Notes: generated from the letters alone by a model not told the origin. Positions 34,199 to 46,382 are shown, counted from the stretch's first letter. The stretch: 64,000 nt of DNA from Rhytidiadelphus loreus (GCA_947034895.1 OX344763.1:84215093-84279092), one strand, 5' to 3'. A program made the numbers and translations.

Positions 34199-35692
34199 CT
34201 AAGCACTTTTTCCACTATTCACAAAGTCGTTTTCTTTGGACTCTGGTCCCATTCATTGAAGTTCCGCACAGGTGGCACCTATGGCTTTCACATTCCACTT
34301 TTGTCATTCCTTACAAAAACGGATTACGCACTCCAAGTCCAATATGCCCTCGTACAACAACTCTTGTTTCTTCTCGAGTAGCTTCACCAAATAAAAAAGC
34401 GTTGCTCTTTCTTCTGTATTGCTACCATATTCAGGAGCTAAAGCCAACACACCCTCTTTTTTGGCTTGTTCTAAGGCATCATCATAATACTCCATCTCTA
34501 GCTCACGTATTTGAAGATTCAAGCTTTTACTTTTGCTTTGATGGCACCATTTCACCCGTTCTACGAGATCAAGTTTATTTTGAAGCACTGCTAAATCATC
34601 GAAAATGTGTGAACACCCCTCTTCGATCTTCTTCAAATAATTTACTCTACTTTTGTTTAACTTAGAGTAAATCTTCTCATTTTCAGCAATGGCGTTTTCA
34701 GTCGCCGCTAACTCCTTCTTCAGTCCATCCACAACAGTTGGATTCACTGGAAGATGTTGTACTTTCTCTTTCAAATTTGTAAGATCCACTACTGTTGCAA
34801 TCAAAATTGCTCGTGCACTTTCTATCTTAGTGCCCAACATCTCCAAATTGTCTTCCGAACCATTGTCACTGCTTCCGCTAGCTCCACTGTCTACACCACA
34901 ATGGTCCACATCCATCGGTACATGAACATCTAAGCCTTCTTTCTGAATCTTGGACAATGGTTGCAACTCCTCAACCTTTTTCTTTCCCTTCATGTCAACT
35001 TGAACGTCCTCGGCCTTCCTTTGTTTTTCTTTGCCAATATCTTCGTCATCACTCTCAAAAGAATACCCATCGTATTCATGAGTGTGCTCATCTGAGCTAG
35101 AAGTTGAAAACCACTAAACTTGGTCATCCGCAACAGCCAACTTCCCAGGCTTCGCCTCTAACCGCCTCAGATTTGCTTGAACAAGTCCTTCTTCATCCAG
35201 CACTATCGGTGTGTTCGGGCGGTCACCAATAGGGAGCTCTTTCAAGGTTGTCCAATCCACCTTTTTCTTCAATTGAACTTCAATATACACCATTTACACA
35301 AGATAGAAAGAGAAGTTGTCATTTCGATAAGGCTGGGACTCCAAATAGAGTTGCTGCCATACCTCCAAACACCTTTGTTAGAAGACAACGCTCGTGTAGT
35401 AAGCCAAATTCACCTTATTAGACTTCATGTGCAAAGTGTGTCGCCAAAACGAGAACAACTTGTTGATGTGGCACCAATCCACATATTTGTTAACTGTTTC
35501 ATATGTCCAAGGCTTTGGTTCTGCTCTCCATCCCAAAAAAGCCTTCATCTTTGGATGCAACAAGATGAGTACAGTCACGCTTCTTGCGAGGTTTGCTGCT
35601 CCTTTACGATCCTTGTCACGGACTGCCTTTTTTGTGAGCCGAAGTCAATATTTTGACATACCATGTGGCGGTTTAGAGTCCTTGCCCTCCAT
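34199..35692 (-). pseudogene. N-domain plus coiled-coil gene, copy B
   Basis: The ATG position is 35692 and the final TAG is at 34201-34199. The reading shows more damage than copy A: stops in the N-terminal basic part, in the N-domain after YCTS/VVF, before KWFS-like sequence near 35115, and near 34306. TGG is retained at the VDWTT position that is TAG in copy A. The coiled-coil block 34993-34304 is open for 229 codons. The lesions are at different sites from copy A, so the decay is independent. Confidence 0.75.
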
Positions 35693-35892
35693 AACGATCA
35701 CTTTGTCTTGAAAATAGTCTATTGAGTAGTACACGGACCAATGTTACAAGCCTAAACCTTAGGTGTAAGAAATGCTAAATGTAATCCTATTACATTTAAC
35801 ATTTACAAAAATAGAGAATTTTTGTCAAACACCCTATGTCATCCAAGTGTGAAGTAAATGAGCTGTGCAAAGGGACACAAATCCTCCTCACA

Positions 35893-36186
35893 ACTCAAAC
35901 CACTAGCTTTTGTGCACGCATTCAACCACGTCAACAGGTGAAAGACAATGCGCAAAATGCCATGGGAAAAGAAAGTAGCGATTGTGGGTGGAGGAGAACG
36001 CTGATGTACCCGAGGTCGCCCTTGGGGCATGTGCAGGTACAGAAGTGGGGCAAGTGCTGGTCATTGGAGGTGGTTCAGGGCGACCGCGGGTTCAGTTTGC
36101 AAAGGCGACCACGGGTCCAAGGCGACAACAGGTCTAAGGCGACTGCGAGGCCAGGGCGACCTCGGGTCCCAAGCGACTACGGGTCC
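35893..36186 (-). promoter_or_regulatory. Leader block and minisatellite of the coiled-coil gene, copy B
   Basis: The leader (35893-35957, complement containing GTGGTTGAATGCGTGCAC) is followed upstream by about ten GGCGACTGCGGGT-type cores (35985-36186). It is the inverted equivalent of 8960-9425. Confidence 0.6.
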
Positions 36187-38041
36187 GGCTATTAATGCAA
36201 GGACTTTTCTTTTCTTTCTTAGTACATGTTTATAGATTGTGACATTTTTTTTTCATTTTCCATGAAATGGCAAAGTGGCGATATTAAATGTTATGGTGGT
36301 GCTCCAAGCTTCAACATTCATCCACGTATTGGATAGAAAATGTGATACTACGTATCTATAATTCTATTTTCATTCACAATGTGGCGATTTCATCCAAGAT
36401 TTTCCTAGAACTGGAAGTTTTTTGGCGATTTCATCTAAAATTTTATTAAAAATTTACTATAGCTTGGTGGTGGCCTAAATTTTTTGGTGCTTTTGAGCAC
36501 CAAATCGCTAGGAAAAAAAATTGGATTGTGAGCTCAATCCCATTTGTGTTGCTAAATTTATGAAACACTAGTTTATGCTATATTTGGGGAGCCATTGGGT
36601 TTGAGTCATGCTGTGGTACAGATGGATTCCTTATTTATTATCTAAATAGAAGTTAAATCTTTGCAATTGTTTTAAAAGAAGATGTTGTTAACCAATTTTA
36701 TTGTTATGAATTAATTTCATTGTTATTAATTAATTTCATTGTTATTAATTAATTTCATTGTTAATGACTAATTTTATTGTTAATAACCAATTCTATTGTT
36801 AATAACCATTGTTATTATTATTAACCATTGCAATTGTAACAATAATGTCTTTGCAATTGTTTTGACATGAAATGTTAATTCTTTATTTTTTGGTGTAGAC
36901 TTAAATTACGTACTATTATTACAGACTATTACTACTGTTACAGACACTAATTTTGGTAAATTACATGCCTAATAACTAAATTTCTTGTATAGACACAAAT
37001 CTATAAATGAAAGTCATTGTTGGACTTACATCATAATCTTGCCATCTATGAAAGAATGTGTGTTTTTATCAATTTTGATGACAAATACTTGAAAAAAAAA
37101 TATGGTAGAGAAACATTATGCTACTAGAAATAATATATATGGTAAAACCTAATTTACATTTATTATTGAATTCATTCCATTTTTCATAATAAAAAATTTC
37201 ATGCTTTTCTTTAAAATAAACTAAAAATATAGATTTGAAGAAGAGATTAAAAAATAAATAAATAGACGCTTTCTCGAATTGTGTATTTAATAAATGACAA
37301 CGATTATGGGGCTACAAATCTTTTTTCAATATCAACTCTTGTTTCATTGTCAAGAAAAAAGAAAATGGTAGCAAGAAGTCAATGAACTTCCTTTTTTCCA
37401 AATAGAAAAATTAGGAAGAGAGAAAAAATGTTAAAAAAATAAATAAAAACATCTCTCTTCCATTTTGAAATAGGTAAAGTACAAATAAAAAGGAAAAGTC
37501 TAAAAAAGTCTAAAATTTATTTTTTCTATATTTGAATTAGAATAAATAGGAAAAACAACAACTCTCTTTTATTTTTTGGAAATAGAAAAAATAATAAGAG
37601 AATGAAAACGATGCATGACTTAGATTTTTTTAGGATTTGAAAGCACAACTATTTGAATTCAATGACCATAGAAGTAAAACTCATTTCAATTGCATACTAA
37701 CACGTTTTACTCAAGGAATAATACAAGTCTACAACATCAATTACCAACTAATTTATTTTCATTTTCTTATTTTCCTTGCGTCCATTATATACTATGGAAT
37801 CAAAAAGGACCAAGAACATTTGAATTCAAAAGTTGTTACATTTTGCATAACAACGTTTAAAGGCCATATTCAATATACATAACTTGACAAATAGCCCATT
37901 GAATAATTGTTTTTCTAAAGACAATGCACGTGGCATAAAATTACTTCATATATTATAGGAAAATATTACAAAGTAAGCCGCACATATTTGGCCACCAAGC
38001 TCATTGCTTGGAGCACTAAAGTCTTGCACTGGACTATCCTA
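36187..38041. other. Gene-free AT-rich stretch, mirror of 7200-8940
   Basis: Contains the inverted counterpart of the 18-bp AT-rich tandem repeat (about 36715-36840). A small added segment near 36900-36960 has TATTACTACTGTTACAG-type repeats. No gene. Confidence 0.45.
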
Positions 38042-39630
38042 TTACAAAGGTGAGTCTTGGAACACCAATTTGGAGGACATCATGGACCATGGTGGAGACA
38101 TAAGGGAATTTGTGATCTCTATACACGTTGGTCTCTTCTTTGGGTCAGTGTTCACGAGTTCACGCAACTTCATTCCAAAGTACATTGATTCCTCGCGAGT
38201 CTTGACAAATCCTTGTCCTAGTTGTCCATATCACCAATTCTCATCCATTCGGTCAACTTCCCAATAGAATACGAGTCTGACGGTTGCATATACTTATACC
38301 GTTGTGGCATGATCAATATGCTTGTATCGGAATTTGGAGGTCCATATGCATAAAACAACTCCAAGGCAACCCACCAACGACCTTCTTGGTATTGATCCCT
38401 CTCGGCCTCAGATGGCCTTCCATAATGTGAAGGCGCATTTTCGTCAAAACGACTCGATATTCCAAAATCACAAATTCCAATGTTGATTATGTCGTTTGAA
38501 TAATCAGAAAAATGCAACATAATGTTCGTAGGAGACAAGTCATTGTGTTGCACACGGCACTTGTGCATGGGATTTGTCACATATACTAAAGCCCATGCCA
38601 ACTTTGCCTTGTGTTTTTGGAAGAAACCGAGTTCTTTTTGTTTCTCCTCAGGAAGTCTTGTGGCGTTTTGCATTTCATGCCAGTCAATGGTTGGTGATAC
38701 AGAACGATCTAAATGCCTCAACTCATTCAAATGGCCCCCATTCCACCACAAAGTGTATGCTTCATTCATGTGAGAATGAATGGCAAAAAACTTAATGATA
38801 CCAAGGTGATTTAAGGGGCAAGCAAGGGCCTCCATGGATCGTTGCGCTCTCCCCTCGCGCGGGTTTATTGCCTTGGATACTTTCCCTGCAAAAGCGATGT
38901 AGCTTGGAATTGTATCCATTCCTTCAATGCGTACCTTACGCACTTTTGCATACCCCCCTTCACATTCAAAAGCACTAAGGGGCACCACTTTCGCCGTATC
39001 GGGGATCCATGTGATACACAATCTACCATCTCGCACAAATGTTGCCTACATTGTTGCATTTTTCCACTTAAAACCCCTTGTTGAGCCTCTTGCCAATTTC
39101 TTCAGTGCGTTGGACCACCACTCCATCTTTTGGTGGAATGCCTTGATGTCTTTTGATTCCTCTACTATTGGAAATTATGGACGATGTTCCTCCATCAATT
39201 TCTTGGTATTGAACATCACCGCTTTCAATGTGTTATCAAGCCATTCAAATAGTCTCAAAAAATACGTCAAGTCAATGTTTGTGAAATCATCGGATCCCTT
39301 TAGCTTGGTTAAAATCCGTGCTTGTAAATCGTTCGACAAGGCCATACTACTAGTTGTCGGACACCTCAAGTAGCTTGCCTCCAAGAATTGTACGCTTTTC
39401 CCTGCGTACCACTGGAGACACACTTCATATGCATATTGGATATAACTTGGGGGAGGATAGTTGGAGTCCTTGTCATGTGCAGACTTCTGCTTCTTGCCCT
39501 TCCGTCACCCTTGACTCCCTCCTTCATTTTCATTTACAGCTATCGGAACCTCAAAATGTATTGGATCATTGAGGTCCAGATCCTATACAGACTTTCTCCT
39601 TGTAGTGTTGCCTTCATGTGGAAAAGACAT
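38042..39630 (-). pseudogene. Protein-kinase-like gene, copy B
   Basis: ATG 39630 to the TAA at 38044-38042, colinear with 5607-7199. It has CAA where copy A has its TGA, and keeps the canonical DFG (ICDFGISS) and the HNDLSPTNIM loop, but APE has become ALE and there are stops elsewhere (after EEHRP, before ATFVRDG, after GDMDN) plus a frame change near the N-terminus. The two copies are therefore broken at different places, and the parent frame is easy to infer. Confidence 0.75.
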
Positions 39631-39724
39631 GTTGTACTTCAAAATAGTTCACAACTTGTATTCAAAATTCGTTGATTGAAAGGGCAAAAAATTCCCCTCC
39701 CAATTGTCAATTGAGACCCTGAAC

Positions 39725-39777
39725 CACGGGCACGCATCCAGCCACCTCAAGGTAGGTGAAAGATAGTGCGCAAGGCC
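39725..39777 (-). promoter_or_regulatory. Shared leader block of the kinase-like gene, copy B
   Basis: The complement contains TGCGCACTATCTTTCACCTA and GGATGCGTGCCCGTGG. Counterpart of 5473-5530. Confidence 0.55.
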
Positions 39778-39809
39778 AAAGTAAGTAGAGAATCCGGGTG
39801 TGGGGCTAA

Positions 39810-40325
39810 CGCTTAAGTACCTGCAATCGCCTTAGGGCGCATGTGTATGAAAAGGGGGCAACTATGGGTCTGAAGACTGCAAGAATGGGCAACTGCGGGT
39901 CTTTGGAGCGTGGAAATGGACGACTACGGGTCATCGGAGCGCGGAAATGGGCGACTGCGAGTATTAATAATCCAGAATAGCATCCCAAAACATGCACGCG
40001 TAGTCGCCCTGACAGAGGGGGAAGTTTGCATTTTCCAAAAAATAGGTGTCTCCCTCCTTGACCCGCAATCACCCCCTACGCGCAATCGCCCTACTGGAGA
40101 TGGAGTTTGGATTTTTTTATAAAATTGGTGTCTCCCTCCTTGACCCGCAGTCATCCCCTACGCGCAGTCACCCTACTAGAGAAGGAGTTTGGATTTTTTT
40201 TTAAAATGGTGTCTTCCTCCTTGACCCACAGTCACCCTCTACGCGTAGTCGCCCTGATGGAGGGGGAGCTTCAAATGTGTTTCTCTCTTCCCTGATGACC
40301 CGTGGTCGCCCCACACCCGCAGTCG
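39810..40325. repeat. Minisatellite blocks upstream of the kinase-like gene, copy B
   Basis: GGCGACTGCGGGT cores give way at about 40000 to longer units with CTCCTTGACCCGCAGTC and CTACGCGCAGTC. Unlike arm A there is no 1.08-kb insertion here. Confidence 0.75.
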
Positions 40326-42330
40326 ACTTAAACAAACAACCATTTCAAAGAACTGACCCAACACTAATTAGCATCTGGAGCAGATTCTAATTGATTTTTC
40401 CTTATTTCACTTACTAAATTTGTAATAAATGTTAGGCGTCAGTTCATATCAAAGACATGGCAAGGCAATGGAAGAATTATTCTCACAATGTGAAGGGGTT
40501 CCCAAAACCTAGGCCCTAAATCCTAAACCTTGGAAAACAATAATAAAACATTTATCTAGAATCAAATCATTAAACCTACATAAAATATATGCACATCCTA
40601 CACGAGATGTAGTATTTTAGAACTAATGCAAAACTATTTTTTTTTTCTTGTTGAAATTGTAAAGAGAATGGAGAAAGTAACATATGATCAAAGAAAATTC
40701 AAAACAATATGGGAGAGGGGTCCCCCAAAACACCTTCTCATGAAACATGCCCAAATATATCTAATTACACTTCACCACTATTTCAACGTATATAAAACTT
40801 TTATTTGGAACTTGGGGAAAAAGAATGTTGGAGAGCTAATGCAAAACCATTATTTTTTTTTCTTATTGAAATTGTAAAGGGAATGGAGAAAGTAACATAT
40901 GATCAAAGGGAATTCAAAACAATATGGGAGTGGGGTTCCAAAAAACACCATCTCGTGAAACATGCCCATACCCGTAGTCGCCCCAAGCGTGGTCGCCCTA
41001 GAACCTTGGGTCTGATTTTGGAAGTGATCTAGGGACCCACAGTCGCCTTGATGGAGGGGGGAGTTTGCATTTTCAAATAATTTAGTGTCTCCCTCCTTGA
41101 CCCGCAGTCGCCAGTCGCCCTACTGGAGATGGAGTTTGGATTTCTTTTTTAAATTGGTGTCTCCCTCCTTGACCCGCAGTCGCCCCCTACGTGCAGTCGC
41201 CCTACTAGAGATGGAGTTTGGATTTAAAAAAGAAGTGGTGTCTCCCTCCTTGACCCGCAATCGCCCTCTACGCGTAGTCACCCTGATGGAGGGGGAGCTT
41301 CAAATGTGTTTCTCTCTTCCTCGATGACCCGCGATCGTCCTAAACCAACAACCATTTCAAAGAACTGACCCAACACTAATTAGCATCTGGAGCAGATTCT
41401 AATTGATTTTTCCTTATTTCACTTACTAAATTTGTAATAAATGTTAGGCGTCAGTTCATATCAAAGACGTGGCAAGGCAATGGAAGAATTATTCTCACAA
41501 TGTGAAGGGGTTCCCAAACCCTAGACCCTAAATCCTAAACCCTAGACCTTAGAAAACAATAATAAAACATTTATCTAGAATCAAATCATTAAACCTACAT
41601 AAAATACATGCACATTCTACATGAGATGTAGTGTTTTAGAGCTAATGCAAAACCATTATTTTTTTTTCTTGTTGAAATTGTAAAGAGAATGGAGAAAGTA
41701 ACATATGATCAAAAGGAATTCAAAACAATATGGGAGAGGGGTCCCAAAAAACACCTTCTCATGAAACATGCCCAAATATATCTAATTACACCTCCCTACT
41801 ATTTCAACATATATAAAACTTTAATTTGGAACTTGGAGAAAAAGAATGTTGGAGAGCTAATGCAAAACCATTATTTTTTTTCTTGTTAAAATTGAAAAGG
41901 GAATGGAGAAAGTAACATATGATCAAAGGGAATTCAAAACAATATGGGAGTGGGGTCCCAAAAAACACCTTTTCGTGAAACATGCCCAAATATATCTAAT
42001 TACACCTCCCCACTATTTCAACGTATATAAAACTTTTATTTGGAACTTGGGGAAAAAGAATGTTGGAGAGCTAATGCAAAACCATTATTTTTTTTCTTGT
42101 TAAAATTGAAAAGGGAATGGAGAAAGTAACATATGATCAAAGGGAATTAAAAACAATATGGGAGTGGGGTCCCAAAAAACACCTTTTCGTGAAACATGCC
42201 CAAATATATCTAATTACACCTCCCCACTATTTCAACGTATATAAAACTTTTATATGGAACTTGGGGAAAAAGAGTATTGGAGAGCTAATGCAGAACCATG
42301 TCTTTTCTTTCTTATTGAAATTGTAATGGG
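40326..42330. repeat. Roughly 1-kb direct duplication and 214-bp tandem array
   Basis: The block from about 40060 to 41070 (minisatellite, TTAGGCGTCAGTTCATATC, telomere-like words, 214-bp unit) is repeated directly about 1012 bp further on. The 214-bp unit, starting GAGCTAATGCAAAACC, occurs at about 40619 and 40835 and then at 41639, 41855, 42069 and 42283. The last units are nearly identical (spacing 214 bp). Arm A has only about 1.7 units, so arm B has expanded. A minisatellite block lies inside at 40970-41345. Confidence 0.75.
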
Positions 42331-42333
42331 AAT

Positions 42334-42557
42334 TGGCATGACACTCATGTTATTTGGAACGCTAAGGGCCCCCCCTTTGCGTCCTTTGTTAGCAGGTTTT
42401 GTTTTGTTTGTTTCTCCGTGAGCCCCTTTGTTGGGTTCTTTCTCTTTTCTTTTTTGCTCTTATCTCTTCATTGACCAGCCCTTTGTGGTTTGGATGTTGT
42501 TCACCTCCGTGGTTTTTTTAATGCTATGGGTCTACTCATTTGTTTAAAAAAAAAAAA
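42334..42557 (+). mobile_element. Poly(A)-tailed retroposon with 14-bp target duplication
   Basis: ATTGTAATGGGAAT (42320-42333) and ATTGTAAAGGGAAT (42558-42571) flank 224 bp that end in a run of 13 As. The uninterrupted 214-bp units beside it read straight through the target. The insert is not otherwise present in the window. A pyrimidine-rich body, a poly(A) end and a target duplication are hallmarks of LINE-driven insertion; I see no RNA polymerase III box, so a truncated LINE tail is more likely than a SINE. Confidence 0.75.
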
Positions 42558-42649
42558 ATTGTAAAGGGAATAGACAAAATAACATATGATCATACGGAAT
42601 TAAAAACAATATGGGAGGGGTCCCAAAAAACATCATTTTGTGAAACATG

Positions 42650-43200
42650 CCTATACCCACAGTCGCCCCAAGTGTGGTCGCCCTAGAACCTCAGGTCTGA
42701 TTTTGGAAGTGATTTGGGGACTTGTAGTCACCCCCTATGCGCAGTCACCCTGATGGAGGGGGGAGTTTGCATTTGAAAATTATTTGGTGTCTCCTTCCCC
42801 CCTCCATCAGGGCGACTGCGCATAGGGGGCGACTACGAGTCAAGGAGGGAGACACCAAATTATTTGAAAATGCAAACTCCCCCCTCCATCAGGGCGACTG
42901 CGCGTAGGGGGCAACTGCGGGTCAAGGAGGGAGACACCAAATTATTTGAAAATGCAAACTCCCCCCTCCATTAGGGCGACTGCGCGTAGGGGGGCGACTG
43001 CGACTCAAGGAGTTTGCATTTTTTCCTTGACCTGCAGACGCCCCCTATGCGCAGTCGTCCTAATAGAGGGGGGGAATTTTCAAATGTGTCTCTCCCTCGA
43101 GGACCCGAGGTCGCCCTTGAAAGACGCGAGGGATTCTTGGAAGTGAAATCCTGGACCCGCGGTTGCCCCACACCTAGTTGTCCTAGTTTCCGTGATGCGG
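42650..43200. repeat. Minisatellite block before the spliced gene, copy B
   Basis: Counterpart of 2520-3270. It includes an inverted pair (about 42974-43012 and 43018-43060) around the word TTTGCATTTT. Units alternate TGCGCGTAGGGGGC with CTGCGGGTCAAGG. Confidence 0.75.
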
Positions 43201-43290
43201 GGTTTAGGGTTAGCGCATGTGTCCCATGCGAACGCGGGTATTTCGCAAGTTGTCCCACCCCATGGTCCATAATTTCCATGACTGCGCCTT

Positions 43291-43336
43291 CTACTTCACC
43301 TGCCTTGTAGTGGCTGAATGTAGGCCCGTGTTGTGG
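43291..43336 (+). promoter_or_regulatory. Shared leader block of the spliced gene, copy B
   Basis: CTTCACCTGCCTTGTAGTGG then CTGAATGTAGGCCCGTG. Counterpart of 2420-2476; a better match to the other leaders than arm A. Confidence 0.5.
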
Positions 43337-43439
43337 AGGTCTAGTTGGTTTCTTCATTTCCAACAAACCGCCAATGGTCCGGCAGACACTTCTTGTATAC
43401 TTCAATGAACTCAAATTTTTTTTCATTAGTTTAGGATAG

Positions 43440-43655
43440 TGAGAATATCAAAGCCATTTGATGTAGAGGGCCTTGAAATGGCAATTGCATTCATTGTGGC
43501 AAAGTAGTGGATTAATAAGGATTCATATACAAATGGGTGTGAAGCCACCTAAAAAGTGTACACTGAATCTACATTTAAAACAATTAGCAATTCAAATGAA
43601 AATGATTCATTTGGCTCTTCATTGACTCTCTTTAATTTTTGGGTGCTATAGTAAC
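43440..43655 (+). pseudogene. Decayed exon, counterpart of 2110-2322
   Basis: The same frame with TAG after FIVAK and a stop before KVYTES; the C-terminal phrase SNENDSFGSS and FWVL-stop remain. Confidence 0.4.
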
Positions 43656-43947
43656 GTAGAGGGGCCTCAATTGTTATGTAGCCTATTCAAATTGAATCTT
43701 CTTGCATTGCTAATGATTAGTTATTTGGTTCCTTACAGGCTTAATGGCAGGTGTCCAATTTAGCAAGTGCTCAAAGGAAGTCATAATTATTCTCGACCAT
43801 GAACATTTCTGGTGAAAATTTGTTTAGTTTGCCTTTGCCTTCCTTATTGTCGTCTACTTGTATTGTAGACAATGTCTTTTTAATAGGTGGCAGAATCACC
43901 ATGACAATGACTATTCTATTGGAATTGATTTGTGATCTTTGAAATAG

Positions 43948-44776
43948 GATTAAAGACTTTTGGAAAGGCTACAAATTGTATTGCTTTGCTCATTATGGCC
44001 AGTGCAAGGAGTCCAAAGGCCATTTCCAAGCCAACAAAATGGGTGAGTAAAATATTGCCCTTCATTTTGTATAGGTGATTTGAATCCTTGAATAATGAAA
44101 TGAACATGTATTAATGAACATGTATTAATGAACAATTCTAGTTGGATAGTTGGTGGTGGACATTTCATCTCACTATTAGTGCTTATTTGCTGCAGGACGA
44201 GTGATGTGTTTGATACAAAACACACGCGATATTGTATGGGGAGCCAAATTTGATGAGGCCATTAGGGAGGGGTGGGCCATGATGGAAGAATATGTGTGGG
44301 TTCGGCAAGGAAAAGATTGCACAAACCTCAGGTTCGGTTGTTCTAGTATAGAGCTTGTATTATTAGATTATATGCTAAAAATATCCATATTTAGTTGTTA
44401 TGTTTTAATATTCATTGATATGGGGGGCTGGGGGATGCATGGCTTTATTAGAAGAATTTGAGGATGTCGAGAAACTTTCAGAGTCTCAGAATGGGTGCTT
44501 GTTGTTACAACTCATAAAGGTTAGTGCAATGTGTGGATACCACAACACGAGTTAATATACTTGCTAGGTTAATATTGTTTGTATTCCATTCTGTGAATAT
44601 CATATGTACTAATGACAATTCCACCTTAGGATGATGAGCACGGGACGGAACGCGCATTTACACAATCTTTCAGCGTTCAAATCAACACCACGGATATCTT
44701 TGAGTGGACCAATAATAGGTTAAACCAAGCGCACACAAACTTGGACAACCTTGTGCCACGGGTGAATCGTTCGTGA
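43948..44776 (+). pseudogene. Spliced gene, copy B, with a lost splice acceptor
   Basis: Exons 43948-44042, 44196-44331, 44441-44519 and 44630-44776 have exactly the lengths of the arm A exons (95, 136, 79, 147). The acceptor of the third is AT instead of AG at 44439-44440, so normal splicing of that exon is not expected. The frames themselves are open. Amino-acid changes are few (for example SES to SEQ/SQN-type changes near the middle). Function unknown. Confidence 0.6.
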
Positions 44777-45474
44777 CTGGAGACATTGTTGTGGTGCACC
44801 AAATGGCAACCTTGTACCATGGCATAAGTACCAATTTTGATTTTTGAAGAGGGATCATAGAAAGAAATAAGTTATTTATGAAGATAATAGTACTAAAGTC
44901 ATGCTAGACATGTGAAATGACAATGTGCTTGACAAATAACTTCATTTTACAATTCTATACTATGATTTTGCTAAACAGTCCATGAATTGTTTATCTCAAA
45001 TGGATGATCATATTTTGCTAAACACTCCATGGTATATGAATGTTTAATTGGTTAGGGCCCACTACTTCAATGGTTTCCAAGTTTGAACCCCCCCAAAATT
45101 GAAAATATAAAAATGCGTGCCCTTGATTTGATCCCTTTGTTTGTAAATATGATGGCTACACTTTCAATGAATATGAAATAAGTTTTATTGTTTGGGTATT
45201 TATGAATGTACACATAAATAAAATTTGAACAAAACCATGAAAACAACTAGGAAATAGCTATTACAATTAATTGTGACAATTAGTTTCCATCTGCACCTTC
45301 ACGGTGCTTGATGAAGCACATGATGAAACTTAAATAGGAGCTCATGTTGTTACACCCAATCCTTATGGGATATTTGAACAACCATCTTTCTACACCCATC
45401 CTATGCATTGTATATTGCAATGCATAATTAATTATATTGAATTTTGTTCTTCCACGCAATTTATAATGTGTCAA

Positions 45475-45697
45475 TCACACTTCACCATAAATGAATAAAA
45501 GGTATTTACCCCTAAATTCCCAAACCCCTTCTTTTGGAGCTCTCCAAAAGTGGTCTACATTGATAAAAAATCCTACATTCTTCATAGTTGGATCTTATTT
45601 TATAATGGATTCACCATACAAATTCAAACTAAACATAATAGAGACCACATGGAAAAATAAAACACAACCATATGAATTATGGATGGTAAATTTCTAA
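45475..45697 (-). pseudogene. Decayed terminal exon, counterpart of 1-228
   Basis: The same frame as 1-228 with one TAA (Gln codon in copy A) and a TGA in place of the terminal TAA. VDHF, RAPKEGVWEF and KYLLFIYGEV are kept. Homology with arm A continues to its first bases, so the duplication extends beyond the window. Confidence 0.45.
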
Positions 45698-46019
45698 TGT
45701 TTGATTATTTCCTTATTGAAATTGCAGAAGTGATGTTAGGGTGGGAATCCTCTTTTTGCATGTTAAATCTAATAAGTTGCAACAATAATTAATAAAATGG
45801 CTAAAGATGCATAACCCGAATTTTTGAATAGAAGATGAAAAGGTGTACTACATTTTTTTGAAGTGCATTTGTACTTTAAATTTTTGTCCAGAATTTTGTG
45901 TAAGAGAACTTCAAAGTCAAAGTCTTAGAGGTTTAGAAATTTGAACTACGCCCTGTATGTACATTTGTCCTCCCGCGATTGCCACACTATCAGGGTCCAC
46001 AAATTATCCTTTGGTCCTG
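45698..46019. other. Gene-free link between the mirrored arm and the transposase part
   Basis: AT-rich. I looked here for a CAGGGTTGT terminus with the palindromes seen elsewhere and found none. The phrase TATCAGGGTCC near 45988 is not followed by the other terminal features. Confidence 0.4.
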
Positions 46020-46260
46020 CACACGTGGTCGCCCATTCCCACTAGCCCTAGACCCGCAGTCGCCTTACCCGCAATTGCCCTACCTACAGTCACCTTACCC
46101 GTAGTCGCCTTCGCCTTCGGCCCCTTCCTAGTACTCCAGTAGCCTTAGACCCACAGTCGCCCTACCCGTAGTTGCCTTCGCAATCGGCCCCTTAGACCCG
46201 CAGTCACCCTACCCGCGGTCGCTCTCAGACTTGCACACGCCCCTTCCCGAACTCAGCCCA
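46020..46260. repeat. Minisatellite before the third N-domain gene
   Basis: Degenerate CCCGCAGTCGCC cores mixed with CCGTAGTCGCCTTCG units. Same position relative to the gene as in the other cargo genes. Confidence 0.75.
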
Positions 46261-46318
46261 GGGCGATTGTAGGATCATTAGCCGTTGCCCTACCCCACTT
46301 TGCCACTTTCCCTTCCTC

Positions 46319-46382
46319 TGCGTACTGCCTTTCACCTACTTTACAGTGGCTGATTACATGCTCGGGAGCTTGGGGTTTGAGT
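46319..46382 (+). promoter_or_regulatory. Shared leader block of the third N-domain gene
   Basis: CTGCGTACTGCCTTTCACCT, then CAGTGGCTGATTACATGCTC and GGGGTTTGAG. It ends about 120 bp before ATG 46502. More diverged than the kinase and coiled-coil leaders. Confidence 0.5.

Noticed and set aside
45950..46000. Left terminus of a separate hAT element
   Set aside because: A CAGGG word is present near 45991 but without TIR continuation, palindromes or target duplication.
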